A stretch of 64,000 nucleotides of DNA from Prosthecobacter vanneervenii (lineage in GTDB: Bacteria; Verrucomicrobiota; Verrucomicrobiia; Verrucomicrobiales; Verrucomicrobiaceae). The notes beneath the pieces are model-generated. The model worked only from the letters and a program-made list of their open reading frames with translations, was not told where the DNA came from and searched no databases. Positions 32,050 to 40,825 of this stretch are shown piece by piece. The stretch lies in the NCBI RefSeq assembly GCF_014203095.1, contig NZ_JACHIG010000005.1:62001-126000 (forward strand). Direction: 5' to 3'. How positions within the stretch are numbered: position 1 is the first letter of the stretch; each line of letters opens with the position of its first letter. A program made the translations under genes and the position numbers.

Positions 32050-32124
32050 TGGAGCTGTTAGAGGGACTTGAACCCTCGACCTCGTCCTTACCAAGGACGT
32101 GCTCTACCACTGAGCTATAACAGC
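32050..32124 (-). tRNA. tRNA-Thr (GGT anticodon)
   Basis: On the minus strand: GCTGTTATAGCTCAGTGG at the 5' end, anticodon loop TTGGTAA (anticodon GGT) on a GTCCT/AGGAC stem, T-loop GGTTCAAGTCC, acceptor GCTGTTA pairing with TAACAGC, discriminator T and encoded CCA. It lies 76 bp upstream of tuf and is probably the first product of the operon. Confidence 0.95.
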
Positions 32125-32249
32125 GTAACCGGCGGCGGCCCGCCAAAGGGACCTCCTCCTCTTTCGACAAGAAAACCGGGACACACAAGCCTCTGACAAC
32201 TGGCATCAAGAGACAATGCACCCCGGCCTTGGACCGAAAAAGTGGCGCG

Positions 32250-32277
32250 ATGTTAGGACAGCACGCCCGCCTGTCAA
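32250..32277 (-). promoter_or_regulatory. Sigma70 promoter of the tRNA-Thr-tuf-secE-nusG-rpl-rpo cluster
   Basis: On the minus strand TTGACA (32277-32272) and TAACAT (32255-32250) are 16 bp apart, about 125 bp upstream of tRNA-Thr. The perfect -35 box suits a strongly expressed stable-RNA/translation operon. The rest of the gap 32125-32519 shows no gene and no confident promoter for the divergent VWA gene. Confidence 0.75.
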
Positions 32278-32519
32278 AGACTTTTCCACTCTTTTGGAAA
32301 GAAATCAACGATCTTCTCCGCCCTCAAAGCACATTTGGGGCATGAAACAGCGTTTTTAGGGGTTGCTGATGCAGAAGGACGAAAACGGTAGAACAACTAT
32401 CGTAGCAACCCTGATGCCCAAACGCTCAAAACCTTCCTGCGAATTATCTAAACCACTCGCTTATAGTGTTTTAACCATCCATTATTTAGACAACACCCTT
32501 CGTCATTCACAGCCTCCCC

Positions 32520-33869
32520 ATGCGCTCCCCTGCCCTGGCCTTTCTGCTTCTGCTGCACACCGCCGCCCTTCCTGCGGCGGAGGATGCCACCGTGATGCTC
32601 AAGGCGCTGGTGAAAGAGGTGCGCGGCGGCAAACAAGAGGCGCTGGAGCCGCTGAAAGACCTCCCCGGTGGCAAACTGGCCGCTGAGGCCGTGCTGAGCC
32701 TGATCAATGACCGCCGTGTGGGCTACGGGATGAAGCTGCGCCTGGCCGAAATCGTGGCCGAGTGGCCTGCTGGCGAGGCCCGTCAGGTGCTGGCGGAATG
32801 GCTGGCCAGGCACCCCGCCTGCGAAGACGACGCGCTGATGTTTTTCTCAGGCATCCGCCTGATGGAGGCACGGGGGTATTTCTGGAGCCTGATCACCCAG
32901 GCCAAGCCGCCGCTCTCTGCTCTCAAAGACCCTACGCGCGTGGCTCTGGCCGTGCGGGCACTGGGACCCTACCAGGACAATCCGGAGAACGTGGTGGCCC
33001 GCATCGCTGCGCTGCTGGATGCGGCCAATCCCCACGTCATCCGCGCCTGTGCCGCCGAGGCCCTGGGCGGCATGCGCAGCACCGCCGGCCTGCGCGCCCT
33101 GCTGTCCTGCCTGGGAGACGATGCCATCGGCGACTCCGCACGCGCCTCCCTTTTCCAGCTTACCGGGCAGGACTTTGGCCAGGACCTATCCAAGTGGGAC
33201 ACCTGGCTCAAGGAGCACCAGGACGGCATCCCGTGGAAGATGCTGCCGCGCTCCGAATACGCCGAATACCTGAAGCTGCAAAAGCTGCTCAAGCCGCTGG
33301 ATGACGACCCCGCCATGAACATGGCCTCCTTCTACGGCCTGGAGGTGCGTGGCAAAGGCGCGCTCTTCATCCTGGATGTCAGCGGCAGCATGAACGCCGA
33401 CGATCGCATCGGCAAGCTGCACGCGCAGATGAGCAACCTCCTGGCCGTGCTGCAGACCAAGTCCAGCAAGCTGCGCTACGGCATTCTCAGCTTTGGAGAG
33501 GATGTGGACTCGTGCTTTCCCGGGCGCGGCATCTCGGTGAACGATGACAAAAACCACAAACAGGCCGTGCAGTTTGTGGAAGGCCTGCAGGCCCGTGGCG
33601 GCACCCCCATGTGCGAGGCGCTGAACCACGCCCTGACCCGCATGCTGCCGGAGGGCGGCATCGACGCCATCTACTTTCTCAGCGACGGCCAGCCCAGCGA
33701 CGGCACCCCCGCCCAGGTGCTGGATCTGGCCCGCCGCATCCACACCCAGTTCAAGGTCCGCATCCACACCATCAGCATCGGCGAAGAGCCCGGCCCCACC
33801 CCCGGCGAGCTCTCCCTCCTGCACCAGATCGCCGATGCCTGCGAAGGCACCTTTGTGCTGCCGCCGTGA
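32520..33869 (+). CDS. Secreted VWA-domain protein with HEAT-like N-terminal half
   Basis: A 449-residue protein with a signal peptide (MRSPALAFLLLLHTAALPAA). Residues about 20-230 form alpha-helical repeats of HEAT type (for example VARIAALLDAANPHVIRACAAEALGGM, shown here as ARIAALLDAANP and ACAAEALGGM). Residues about 275-449 are a von Willebrand factor A domain with an intact MIDAS motif DVSGS, the later Thr in RGGTPMCEAL and the Asp in FLSDGQPSD. Such proteins bind metal ions and protein partners in the periplasm or on the surface. The partner is unknown. Confidence 0.88.
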   Translation: MRSPALAFLLLLHTAALPAAEDATVMLKALVKEVRGGKQEALEPLKDLPGGKLAAEAVLSLINDRRVGYGMKLRLAEIVAEWPAGEARQVLAEWLARHPACEDDALMFFSGIRLMEARGYFWSLITQAKPPLSALKDPTRVALAVRALGPYQDNPENVVARIAALLDAANPHVIRACAAEALGGMRSTAGLRALLSCLGDDAIGDSARASLFQLTGQDFGQDLSKWDTWLKEHQDGIPWKMLPRSEYAEYLKLQKLLKPLDDDPAMNMASFYGLEVRGKGALFILDVSGSMNADDRIGKLHAQMSNLLAVLQTKSSKLRYGILSFGEDVDSCFPGRGISVNDDKNHKQAVQFVEGLQARGGTPMCEALNHALTRMLPEGGIDAIYFLSDGQPSDGTPAQVLDLARRIHTQFKVRIHTISIGEEPGPTPGELSLLHQIADACEGTFVLPP

Positions 33870-33896
33870 GCCGCCCTTCCCTGCCCGCCCGGACGC

Positions 33897-34069
33897 AAAG
33901 TTGCCGAGTTGCCGCACCTATGCACGGCAACTTGGCAACTTTCTCCCAGCCCCCTCAAATCGACAAGCACAGGATAGCATGGCGTGGTATCTCATGGTAA
34001 ATAGAGACATCTCATTGCACTCTGAAAAGCCGATGCACGGCAACTTTCGCACCCCTGAAAGTTGCCGTG
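33897..34069. repeat. Repeat D (twin-hairpin element), copy 1
   Basis: Occupies the gap 33870-34167 before the Fic gene. Hairpin 1 (33897-33942) pairs AAAGTTGCCGAGTTGCCG with CGGCAACTTGGCAACTTT, 17 of 18 positions. Hairpin 2 (34036-34069) pairs CACGGCAACTTTC with GAAAGTTGCCGTG perfectly. About 95 bp with a GCATGGCGTGG block separates them. The same build recurs at 35841-36022 in direct orientation. Confidence 0.8.
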
Positions 34070-34167
34070 GTTTTGCGGTCGATGCCCCCTCTTAAAGCCC
34101 CGTAGAAGTCCTCCTTTTTTCTACTTTTCCAGTAGCGTCTGTTTCCATCTCCGGCTTCCCTTGCCCC

Positions 34168-35490
34168 ATGCAAACAGAGATCCAGACCCTCGAAGCCCTG
34201 CGGGATGATTGGCGGGCCCTCCAGCCACTGACGGCGGAAAACGAGGCACGCCTGTGGAAAAAGCTGCGCCTGGAGTGGAACTACCACTCCAACCACATCG
34301 AGGGCAATACGCTGACCTACGGTGAAACAGAGCTGCTCCTGCTGCATGACCGCACCCACGGCAACCACAGCCATCGCGAGTATCTGGAGATGAAAGCCCA
34401 CGATGTGGGCATCGAGCACGTGCGCACCCTCGCCGCCGACAAAGACCGCCTCATCTCCGAAGGCGACATCCGTGACCTGAACCGCATCATCCTCAAGGAG
34501 CCCTTCTGGAAACAAGCAACAACCGCAAACGGCCAGACCACTCGCAAGGAGATCATCCCCGGCGAGTACAAGACCACCCCCAACAGCGTGCTCCAGGCCA
34601 CAGGGGAGATCCTGAGCTTTGCCAGCGTGGAGGAAACACCTGCACGCATGAGCGATCTCGTGGCATGGCTGCGAGCGGAGCTGACATCCCCCACCCTGCC
34701 CGTCGCAGCATGCATCGCCAAGCTGCATCACGACTTTATCATCATTCATCCCTTTGAGGATGGAAACGGCCGTGTGGCCCGCCTGCTGGTGAACTACGTG
34801 CTCATGCGCGGCGGCTGGCTGCCCCTCATCGTCCACACCGAGGAGAAAGAAGACTACCTTACCGCACTTCGCCTGGCCGATGCCGGCGAACTCTCCGCCC
34901 TCATGACCTACCTCCAGCGCCGCCTGGAGTGGTCCATGCAGATCGGCATCAAAGCCGCCAAGGGAGAGAGCATCGAAGAGCCAAGCGATCTGGAAAAGGA
35001 AGTGGCGATCTTTGTGCGGAATCAGCAGGAAAGTAAGGACAAGGTTGTGTTTCGGTCCCAGGAGGTTTTGCGCCAGCTTTTTGATTTGGGACTTCGTGAG
35101 TTTGTTGAAAGGGTGGAGACGAAGCTCAGTAAATTAGTCCCTCTTTTCAGAGATCATCGTGTGACGATTCAACCTCATTTGCCTGCCGCTCAAGGCAATC
35201 CAGTGAAGGCCTTGGAACTCATGATTCAAGCAACTGAACATGTATCTTCATTCAGCATGCAGCATGTTTTCCTGCGTTATTTAACTAAAGCTCCCCAGCC
35301 GTTCAACGTCTCAGTTACTGCAACTATGACCTTCGATGATAGCCAATACGCACTTAATCTTGCAGGACAGGACTTAATCCGAAGGCGTTACAACAAGCCC
35401 GTCCTCCCAGACGAGGCTGAAACTCTGGCCAACAAAGCCTTGGCACATGCCTTCGCTGAGATCAAAAAACTCAGCGGTAGCACAGAATGA
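34168..35490 (+). CDS. Class II Fic-domain protein
   Basis: A 440-residue Fic-family protein, predicted to transfer AMP (or another phospho-group) to hydroxyl side chains of target proteins. The complete active-site motif HPFEDGNGRVAR is at 194-205. An N-terminal inhibitory helix motif SNHIEG (Ser41, Glu45, Gly46) fits the (S/T)xxxE(G/N) rule, so the enzyme should be self-inhibited and no separate antitoxin is expected. Residues from about 270 on have no recognised family and are encoded by DNA with visibly lower GC at third positions, suggesting a grafted or divergent target-binding domain. Direct copies of repeat D lie on both sides. Confidence 0.88.
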   Translation: MQTEIQTLEALRDDWRALQPLTAENEARLWKKLRLEWNYHSNHIEGNTLTYGETELLLLHDRTHGNHSHREYLEMKAHDVGIEHVRTLAADKDRLISEGDIRDLNRIILKEPFWKQATTANGQTTRKEIIPGEYKTTPNSVLQATGEILSFASVEETPARMSDLVAWLRAELTSPTLPVAACIAKLHHDFIIIHPFEDGNGRVARLLVNYVLMRGGWLPLIVHTEEKEDYLTALRLADAGELSALMTYLQRRLEWSMQIGIKAAKGESIEEPSDLEKEVAIFVRNQQESKDKVVFRSQEVLRQLFDLGLREFVERVETKLSKLVPLFRDHRVTIQPHLPAAQGNPVKALELMIQATEHVSSFSMQHVFLRYLTKAPQPFNVSVTATMTFDDSQYALNLAGQDLIRRRYNKPVLPDEAETLANKALAHAFAEIKKLSGSTE

Positions 35491-35582
35491 GCACTCCTCG
35501 GTGGCAACTTGCAGTGGCCCAGCAAGAACGGACTCACCAAGGCCTTCAGACAAAATCAGGTACGCCCACCACGCGCCAGCAT

Positions 35583-35785
35583 CCTGGAATGCGGTGCAGA
35601 GATGCGCGGCGCAGGCCTGCATCGGCGGCACCGCTTTCGAGCGTCTCGTGGCAGGCGTAGGTTCCCATGGCTGGCGTGCGCCGTGAGTGGTGGGGTGTTC
35701 GTTTGCCTTGAGCCCCTCGCCAAATCATCCGGCCTGCGAAAGCGGTAGCTGCGCTCGTTCCTCGCTCCGCGACCGCACTCCAAAA
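35583..35785. repeat. Repeat C (MITE-like), copy 2
   Basis: Shares TTCGAGCGTCTCGTG and the right end AAAGCGGTAGCTGCG...CGACCGCACTCCA with the copy at 9501-9732, in the same orientation; the left end (TGGAATGCGGTGCAGAGA) is a degraded inverted match of the right end. It lies in the 35491-36201 gap after the Fic gene. Confidence 0.65.
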
Positions 35786-35840
35786 CGCATAGCGCACTCG
35801 CAGGGCATGCCCCATCGCTGCCCGCCCCCTAGGCCCCCGA

Positions 35841-36022
35841 AAAGTTGCCAAGTTGCCGTGTATAGGTGCGGCAACTCGGCAACTTTCTCTTTCACGCTGG
35901 CTTGAGACTGTGCACGAGCCAGCCCCCAAAGGCATGGCGTGGCAGCAGCGCGCACCCTGTGGAAGACTTTTGGAGCCCTGAAAGCATGGACGACGGCAAC
36001 TTTTGCCTCTCAAAAAGTTGCC
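35841..36022. repeat. Repeat D (twin-hairpin element), copy 2
   Basis: Hairpin 1 (35841-35886) pairs AAAGTTGCCAAGTTGCCG with CGGCAACTCGGCAACTTT and has the same 46-nt length as copy 1. Hairpin 2 (35995-36022) pairs GGCAACTTTT with AAAAGTTGCC. The spacer again contains GCATGGCGTGG. The remaining 36023-36201 stretch holds no gene. Confidence 0.8.
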
Positions 36023-36201
36023 ACAGTTTCCACGCCTGAATGCGGGCAAACGGCCCCGGCTTCGCATGCGCAGTCTCGACCTCAGCGCCGCGCCTACGTG
36101 CGGCCTTGCCATTCCATCGCAGGATTCTTTTCGTTTTTTGAGTGAGCGCTTTTCACTTTTTCACTGTCTCTTTCCACCGCCTGCACTACTCTGCCCCCTG
36201 T

Positions 36202-36366
36202 ATGAAAATCTTCGCCTCCTTCCTCGCTGTCGTCGTTTTCTCCATCACCGCCTGCCGTGGCAGCGGCGGCCCCATGACCCGTGCCGGACGTGGCGTGGAC
36301 CACGCCTTTGAAAAGACGGGCGAAGGCATCGCCAAAGTCGGTCGCAAGATCGAGCACACTTTCTGA
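36202..36366 (+). CDS. Small entericidin-like lipoprotein
   Basis: A 54-residue predicted lipoprotein: MKIFASFLAVVVFSITAC gives a signal peptide with lipobox ITAC and mature Cys18, followed by a short polar helix (GRGVDHAFEKTGEGIAKVGR). Length and layout resemble entericidin-type lipoproteins, which are tiny and often linked to membrane stress or stationary phase. The stop codon overlaps the miaA start (TGATG), so the two are translationally coupled. Family assignment is tentative. Confidence 0.7.
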   Translation: MKIFASFLAVVVFSITACRGSGGPMTRAGRGVDHAFEKTGEGIAKVGRKIEHTF

Positions 36367-37328
36367 TGCCCGGCCTCCCGGGCACAGCCATGCTCCCAGA
36401 CAGCACCTTCTTCATCACCGGGCCCACGGCCTCGGGAAAGACGGCGCTTGCCATCGCCCTGGCGCAGCAGGTGGGCGGGGAGATCGTGAATGCAGATGCC
36501 TTCCAGCTCTACGCCGGGATGGACCTCCTCACGGCCAAGCCCTCCGCCGCCGAGCTGGCCAGCGTGCCGCACCATCTCTACGGCGTGCTGCCTCTCTCCG
36601 AGTCGTGCGATGCCGCGCGCTACCATGCGCTGGCAGTCCCTGTCATTCAGGAAATCGCCGCGCGTGGCCGCGTGCCCATCGTGGTGGGCGGGTCTGGGCT
36701 GTACATCAAGGCGCTCACCCACGGCCTCTCGCCCCTGCCTGCGGCGTCTCCGCAGCTTCGCGCCCAGTTTCAGCACCTCTCCCCCGGAGAAAAGATCGTG
36801 TGGCTGCTGCAGCGGGACCCCGAGGCCGCCACCACCGTGAATCTGCGCAATCCCCGCTACGTGGAGCGCGCACTGGAGATCTGCCTGCTCTCCGGCCGCC
36901 CGCAGTCCGGCCTGCGCCGCTCCTTTGAGCAGGCCGAGCCGGAGGTGAATGGCATCATCCTCCAGTGGGACCGCGAGACGCTCTACCGCCGCATCAATCA
37001 GCGCACGCTGGACATGTTTGCAGCCGGGCTGGTGGCCGAGGTGGCCGCGCTGGGACCGCTCTCCCCCACGGCAGAAAAGGCCATCGGCGTGCGCGAGGTG
37101 CGCGCCCATCTGGCCGGGCAGACCACGCTGCCAGACACCATCTCCGCCATCCAGCAGGCCACCCGCCACTACGCCAAGCGCCAGATCACCTGGTTCCGCC
37201 GCGAACGCTGCTTCCAAACGATTTGCCTCGATTCCCTTCCCACGGCACAGTGCGTGCTCCCCCATCTCCTCGATCTCTTTCCATGCCTCCGCCCGTCCAG
37301 CCAGTCCGCCCCGTCTTCGTCAACCTAG
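36366..37328 (+). CDS. miaA: tRNA dimethylallyltransferase
   Basis: Adds a dimethylallyl group to A37 of tRNAs reading UNN codons. The 320-residue product has the P-loop FITGPTASGKTALA (about 16-29), the DAFQLYAGMDLLTAKP substrate region, and VGGSGLYIKALTHGL near 112-126, ending with the HYAKRQITWFRRE block. The start at 36366 overlaps the upstream stop; an in-frame ATG at 36390 is also possible. The 3' end overlaps aroB by 46 bp in another frame. Confidence 0.95.
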   Translation: MPGLPGTAMLPDSTFFITGPTASGKTALAIALAQQVGGEIVNADAFQLYAGMDLLTAKPSAAELASVPHHLYGVLPLSESCDAARYHALAVPVIQEIAARGRVPIVVGGSGLYIKALTHGLSPLPAASPQLRAQFQHLSPGEKIVWLLQRDPEAATTVNLRNPRYVERALEICLLSGRPQSGLRRSFEQAEPEVNGIILQWDRETLYRRINQRTLDMFAAGLVAEVAALGPLSPTAEKAIGVREVRAHLAGQTTLPDTISAIQQATRHYAKRQITWFRRERCFQTICLDSLPTAQCVLPHLLDLFPCLRPSSQSAPSSST

Positions 37329-38383
37329 GCCCCCGCAGCTACCTGGTCCAGGTCGGTCGTGATCTGCTGAAAACCCTCGGTGAAGAGGTGAACAAAAAGC
37401 TGCCCGACCGCACCTCATGCGCCGTGGTGACAGACAGCAATGTGGGCCCGCTCTATGCCGAGACGGTGCTGGCCAGCCTGCGCGCCGCCGGGAAAAAGCC
37501 CTGCCTCATCACCGTGCCTGCAGGCGAGTCTTCCAAATCCCTCTCCTGGAGCCAGTCCGTGCTGGGCGAGATGGTGCGCGCCGGGCTGGACCGCAAGAGC
37601 TTCGTCGTCGCCCTGGGTGGCGGCGTCATCGGCGATCTGGCCGGTTTCTGCGCCTCCGTGTACCAGCGCGGCATTCCGTATGTGCAGGTGCCCACCACCG
37701 TGCTCTCCCAGGTAGACAGCTCCGTGGGCGGCAAGACGGGTGTGAACCTCCCCGACGCCAAAAACATGGTCGGCTGCTTTCACCAGCCCGTGCATGTCAT
37801 CGCTGATCTGGACACGCTGAACTCCCTGCCCACCCGCGAGTGGAATGAGGGCTTTGCCGAGATCATCAAGCACGCCTGCATCCGCGATGCCTCCATGTTC
37901 AAGGCCATCGAAGACATCGCCGCCGGCAAGGGAGACATCGTCAGCCTCATCCGGCGGAACATCGCCATCAAGGCCGTCATCGTCGAGGCCGACGAGCACG
38001 AGACCATCGGCACGCGTGCGCTGCTGAATTTTGGCCACACTCTCGGCCACGCCATCGAGGCCGCTGCAGGCTACGGCAGGCTGCTGCACGGAGAGGCCAT
38101 CAGCCTGGGCCTGCGCGCCGCCGCCTGGCTCTCCGCCCAGGTGTCCGACCTCACCTCCGACGACTACGAACGCATCGTGGCCCTGCTCAAGCTCTGCGAC
38201 CTCCCCACCCGCCTGCCGGATGATCTGGACACCGAGGAGCTCATGCGCATCGCCCGCACCGACAAGAAATTCGAGAACGGCAAGATCCGCTTCGTCCTCC
38301 TCCGCAAGATAGGCGACGCCTACGTCAGCAAGGATGTGATGGAAGGCCACCTGAAGCAGGCGCTGGATGAGCTGAGGAAGTGA
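37283..38383 (+). CDS. aroB: 3-Dehydroquinate synthase
   Basis: Second step of the shikimate pathway, converting DAHP to 3-dehydroquinate with NAD and a divalent metal. The 366-residue product has VALGGGVIGDLAGFCASVY, PTTVLSQVDSSVGGKTGVN, the metal-site Glu/His in GFAEIIKHACI, LNFGHTLGHAIE and LLHGEAISLGL. The start at 37283 lies inside the 3' end of miaA; the open frame runs further upstream only as an overlap. Length is normal. Confidence 0.96.
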   Translation: MPPPVQPVRPVFVNLGPRSYLVQVGRDLLKTLGEEVNKKLPDRTSCAVVTDSNVGPLYAETVLASLRAAGKKPCLITVPAGESSKSLSWSQSVLGEMVRAGLDRKSFVVALGGGVIGDLAGFCASVYQRGIPYVQVPTTVLSQVDSSVGGKTGVNLPDAKNMVGCFHQPVHVIADLDTLNSLPTREWNEGFAEIIKHACIRDASMFKAIEDIAAGKGDIVSLIRRNIAIKAVIVEADEHETIGTRALLNFGHTLGHAIEAAAGYGRLLHGEAISLGLRAAAWLSAQVSDLTSDDYERIVALLKLCDLPTRLPDDLDTEELMRIARTDKKFENGKIRFVLLRKIGDAYVSKDVMEGHLKQALDELRK

Positions 38384-38406
38384 CGAGCCGGATGGGGTGG
38401 CCGCCT

Positions 38407-38465
38407 CAGTGGTCAGTGGTCAGTGGTCAGTGGTCAGTGGTCAGTGGTCAGTGGTCAGTGGTCAG
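38407..38465. repeat. Tandem 7-bp repeat (CAGTGGT, 8 copies)
   Basis: Eight perfect head-to-tail copies of CAGTGGT followed by a partial CAG, just after aroB. Perfect copies of a short unit in non-coding DNA suggest slippage; copy number is likely variable between strains. Confidence 0.9.
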
Positions 38466-38539
38466 GGCTTGGCCTGAGGTGCGCGGGGGAGGCGCAAAGC
38501 ACCTGTCCACACTTCGGCCTCCGGAGCGCCAAGGGCGCG

Positions 38540-38622
38540 GCCTAGCGAAGCCCAGGGCAACGCCCTGGGTAGGATGCAAAACCACCTCGATCTCCAGGTC
38601 GAGCCCTGAAAGGGCGGCCTAA
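38540..38622. repeat. GCCCAGGGC/GAAAGGGC hairpin repeat
   Basis: Contains GCCCAGGGCAACGCCCTGGG (38550-38569, an 8-9 bp stem with a 3-nt loop) and GCCCTGAAAGGGC (38603-38615). To my knowledge blocks of this type are dispersed in Planctomycetes and Verrucomicrobia genomes. The gap 38384-38856 otherwise shows only the 7-bp tandem repeat and repeat B. Confidence 0.6.
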
Positions 38623-38802
38623 CTCCTCTGCGTTCTGCGTGGATGCCTGCTCAAGATTTCCCACATGCATGCGCCCTTCACGGCGGCCATGACACTGCCC
38701 GCATTTTTTCATCAATCTTGATGACGCGAGATGGAGTACCCACCAACTTCGCCGTTACACATCCCCTGCCATTCATCTCTTGTTCTGCATTCGGCGCGTC
38801 TT

Positions 38803-38838
38803 GATCGAGGACGAGTTCGAGTAGGAGGACGAGGACGA
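38803..38838 (+). repeat. Dispersed repeat B, copy 2
   Basis: GATCGAGGACGAG then GGAGGACGAGGACGAAT, ending 18 nt before the start codon of the BatA-like gene. It matches the blocks at 7705 and 49129. Confidence 0.55.
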
Positions 38839-38856
38839 ATCCCAGCCCCCCCTACC

Positions 38857-40710
38857 ATGCGCCTCCTAGCACCCGCCAATCTCCACCTGCTCTGGCTGCT
38901 GCTCATTCCGCTGGCGCTGTGGCTTTACAAGAGGCAGGCGCGCAGGGTGCCGGTTTCGACGCTGCTCTTCTTCAAATCGCTCGCGCGGGAGCATCAGGAG
39001 TCCGCATGGCTGCGGCGCATCAAAAAGTGGCTCTCCCTCATCCTCACGCTGCTGGTGCTGCTGGGGGCCATCCTGGCGCTGGCGCGGCCCAGCGGGAATC
39101 TTTCCGCAGACGCCACCAGCGCCATCGTCGTGGTGGTGGACTGCTCCGCCTCCATGGCCGCAAAAGATGTGCAGGGCCAGACCCGGCTGGAGGCCGCACG
39201 CCTGCGTGTGCGGGAGCGCCTGCGCTCGCTGCCAGACCAGACTGTGGTATCTCTCATCGCCTTTGATTCACGCGCCCGCGTGCTGCTCTCCCGCAGCCGC
39301 AACCACCGCGAGTGCCTGCGCCTGCTGGAGGAGCTGACCCCGCTGCCGGTGGAAGGCAAACCCGAGGCCGCGCTGACTGTGGCGCAGCGCCTGGCCGATC
39401 TGGAATCCCGCTCCCGCATCTGGCTGGCCAGCGATGCAGCCCCGCCTGCCGCCGAAGGCGCCAAGGCCTCCGCCATCGACTGGCTCCCCGCCGCGCTCAC
39501 CGAGCCGCTCAATGTGGGCATCACCGGTTTTCAGATCCGCCACAGCCCGCTCACCCGCGACCGCTACGAGGCTTTTGTGAAGGTCAGCGCCGCCGCCAGC
39601 AACAAGGCCAAAACTACCGCCACGCTGGAGGTCAGCATCTCGGGCCGCATCGCCCAGCTGCGCGAGCTCGATCTCGCCCCTGGAGACAGCAGCGCGCTCA
39701 TCCTGCCGCTGGAGGGCGTGCGCGGCCAGTTGCTGGAGATTCGCCTCAAGACACCCGGAGACTGCTTCAGCTGGGATGATGGCATCGCCGCACCACTGCC
39801 CAAGCTGAAGCCGCTGCGGGTGGCCTACTTTGCGGAGAAGCCCGATCCTTTCACCGAGCTGGCGCTCTCCGCGCTCATCGAAAACGGCCGTATCGAGATG
39901 AAGAAAGGCGCACCCGCCGCCTGGCCGTCCAAGGAGACGCCGGATGTGTACATCTTTGAGCACTGGCTGCCCAAGGAATGGCCCGCCGACCGGCCCGTCA
40001 TCGCCCTGACCCCGGAGAGCAGCTCCGGCCCGCTGAAGACCCGTGCCATTCGTGGCGTGCCGCACGATGCCGTGCGCGGCGTGCAGCCAGACCACCCCGT
40101 GCTCTTCCGTGCCAGCAGCAGCCGCATTGCCGTCACGCAGACCACGCTGCTCAGCCTGCCCGCCTCCATCGAGCCGCTGTGGATGGCCGGTGCCGAGCCC
40201 GTGCTGGCCGCCGGTGAGTACAATGGCCAGCGCCTCGTGGCCACCGCCTTCTCCCCCGCACAGTCAGAGCAGCTCGCCCTGCTGCCCTCCTTCCCCCTCC
40301 TGCTGGGAAATGCCATTTACTGGTGTGCTGAAGACAGCGATGCCCTCACCGACACCCGCACCCTGCATACCGGAGAGCTGCTGCACACCGACAGCCTGGT
40401 GCAATGGCATGCGTGGAATGGCGAGACATTCACCGATGTGTCTGACGATCCCGCCCACGGCCTGCTCATGCTCAGCCGCATCGGCAGCTGGGAAACCGCC
40501 CCCGACCGCAGCGGCACCTGCGCCCTCATCTCCGCCGCCGAGACGAACCTGCCCGCCCCGCCTGCCCCCAGCGCCGCACACAGCCTCCAGCCTGCACAGC
40601 CCGTCATCACCGCCAGCGCCTTCAGCACCTGGCCGCAGAGACTGATCTGGCTGGTGCTCGGTGTGCTGCTGGTGGAGAGCTTCTTGTTTCACCGCAGGGC
40701 GGTGTATTAA
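38857..40710 (+). CDS. BatA-like membrane protein with VWA domain
   Basis: A 617-residue protein. The N-terminal 75 residues form a BatA (aerotolerance regulator N-terminal) domain with two membrane segments (LHLLWLLLIPLALWLY and LSLILTLLVLLGAILAL). A von Willebrand factor A domain follows (about 88-240) with VVVVDCSASMAAKD; the MIDAS motif is DxSxS. A long periplasmic beta-rich part follows, and a last membrane segment (LIWLVLGVLLVESFLF) lies at the C-terminus. Usual partners (MoxR ATPase, DUF58) are not in the window, so a Bat operon role is uncertain. The start is placed at the first membrane segment. Confidence 0.85.
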   Translation: MRLLAPANLHLLWLLLIPLALWLYKRQARRVPVSTLLFFKSLAREHQESAWLRRIKKWLSLILTLLVLLGAILALARPSGNLSADATSAIVVVVDCSASMAAKDVQGQTRLEAARLRVRERLRSLPDQTVVSLIAFDSRARVLLSRSRNHRECLRLLEELTPLPVEGKPEAALTVAQRLADLESRSRIWLASDAAPPAAEGAKASAIDWLPAALTEPLNVGITGFQIRHSPLTRDRYEAFVKVSAAASNKAKTTATLEVSISGRIAQLRELDLAPGDSSALILPLEGVRGQLLEIRLKTPGDCFSWDDGIAAPLPKLKPLRVAYFAEKPDPFTELALSALIENGRIEMKKGAPAAWPSKETPDVYIFEHWLPKEWPADRPVIALTPESSSGPLKTRAIRGVPHDAVRGVQPDHPVLFRASSSRIAVTQTTLLSLPASIEPLWMAGAEPVLAAGEYNGQRLVATAFSPAQSEQLALLPSFPLLLGNAIYWCAEDSDALTDTRTLHTGELLHTDSLVQWHAWNGETFTDVSDDPAHGLLMLSRIGSWETAPDRSGTCALISAAETNLPAPPAPSAAHSLQPAQPVITASAFSTWPQRLIWLVLGVLLVESFLFHRRAVY

Positions 40711-40825
40711 AGTGACTCGCATCTGTCCATGGAGAGATGCTCGCACAGTGGCTGCTTGGTTGAATTTGCTTTTGCGAAATCAATCCGCCCCTCTCATACG
40801 TGTTTTCTCGTTTCAAAAGGCTCCT

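Noticed and set aside
35509-35783. Small open frames inside repeat C copy 2
   Set aside because: They shift frame between the two repeat copies and have no conserved product.
38407-38465. Possible CRISPR array
   Set aside because: The 7-bp repeats are contiguous with no spacers, and no cas gene is in the window.
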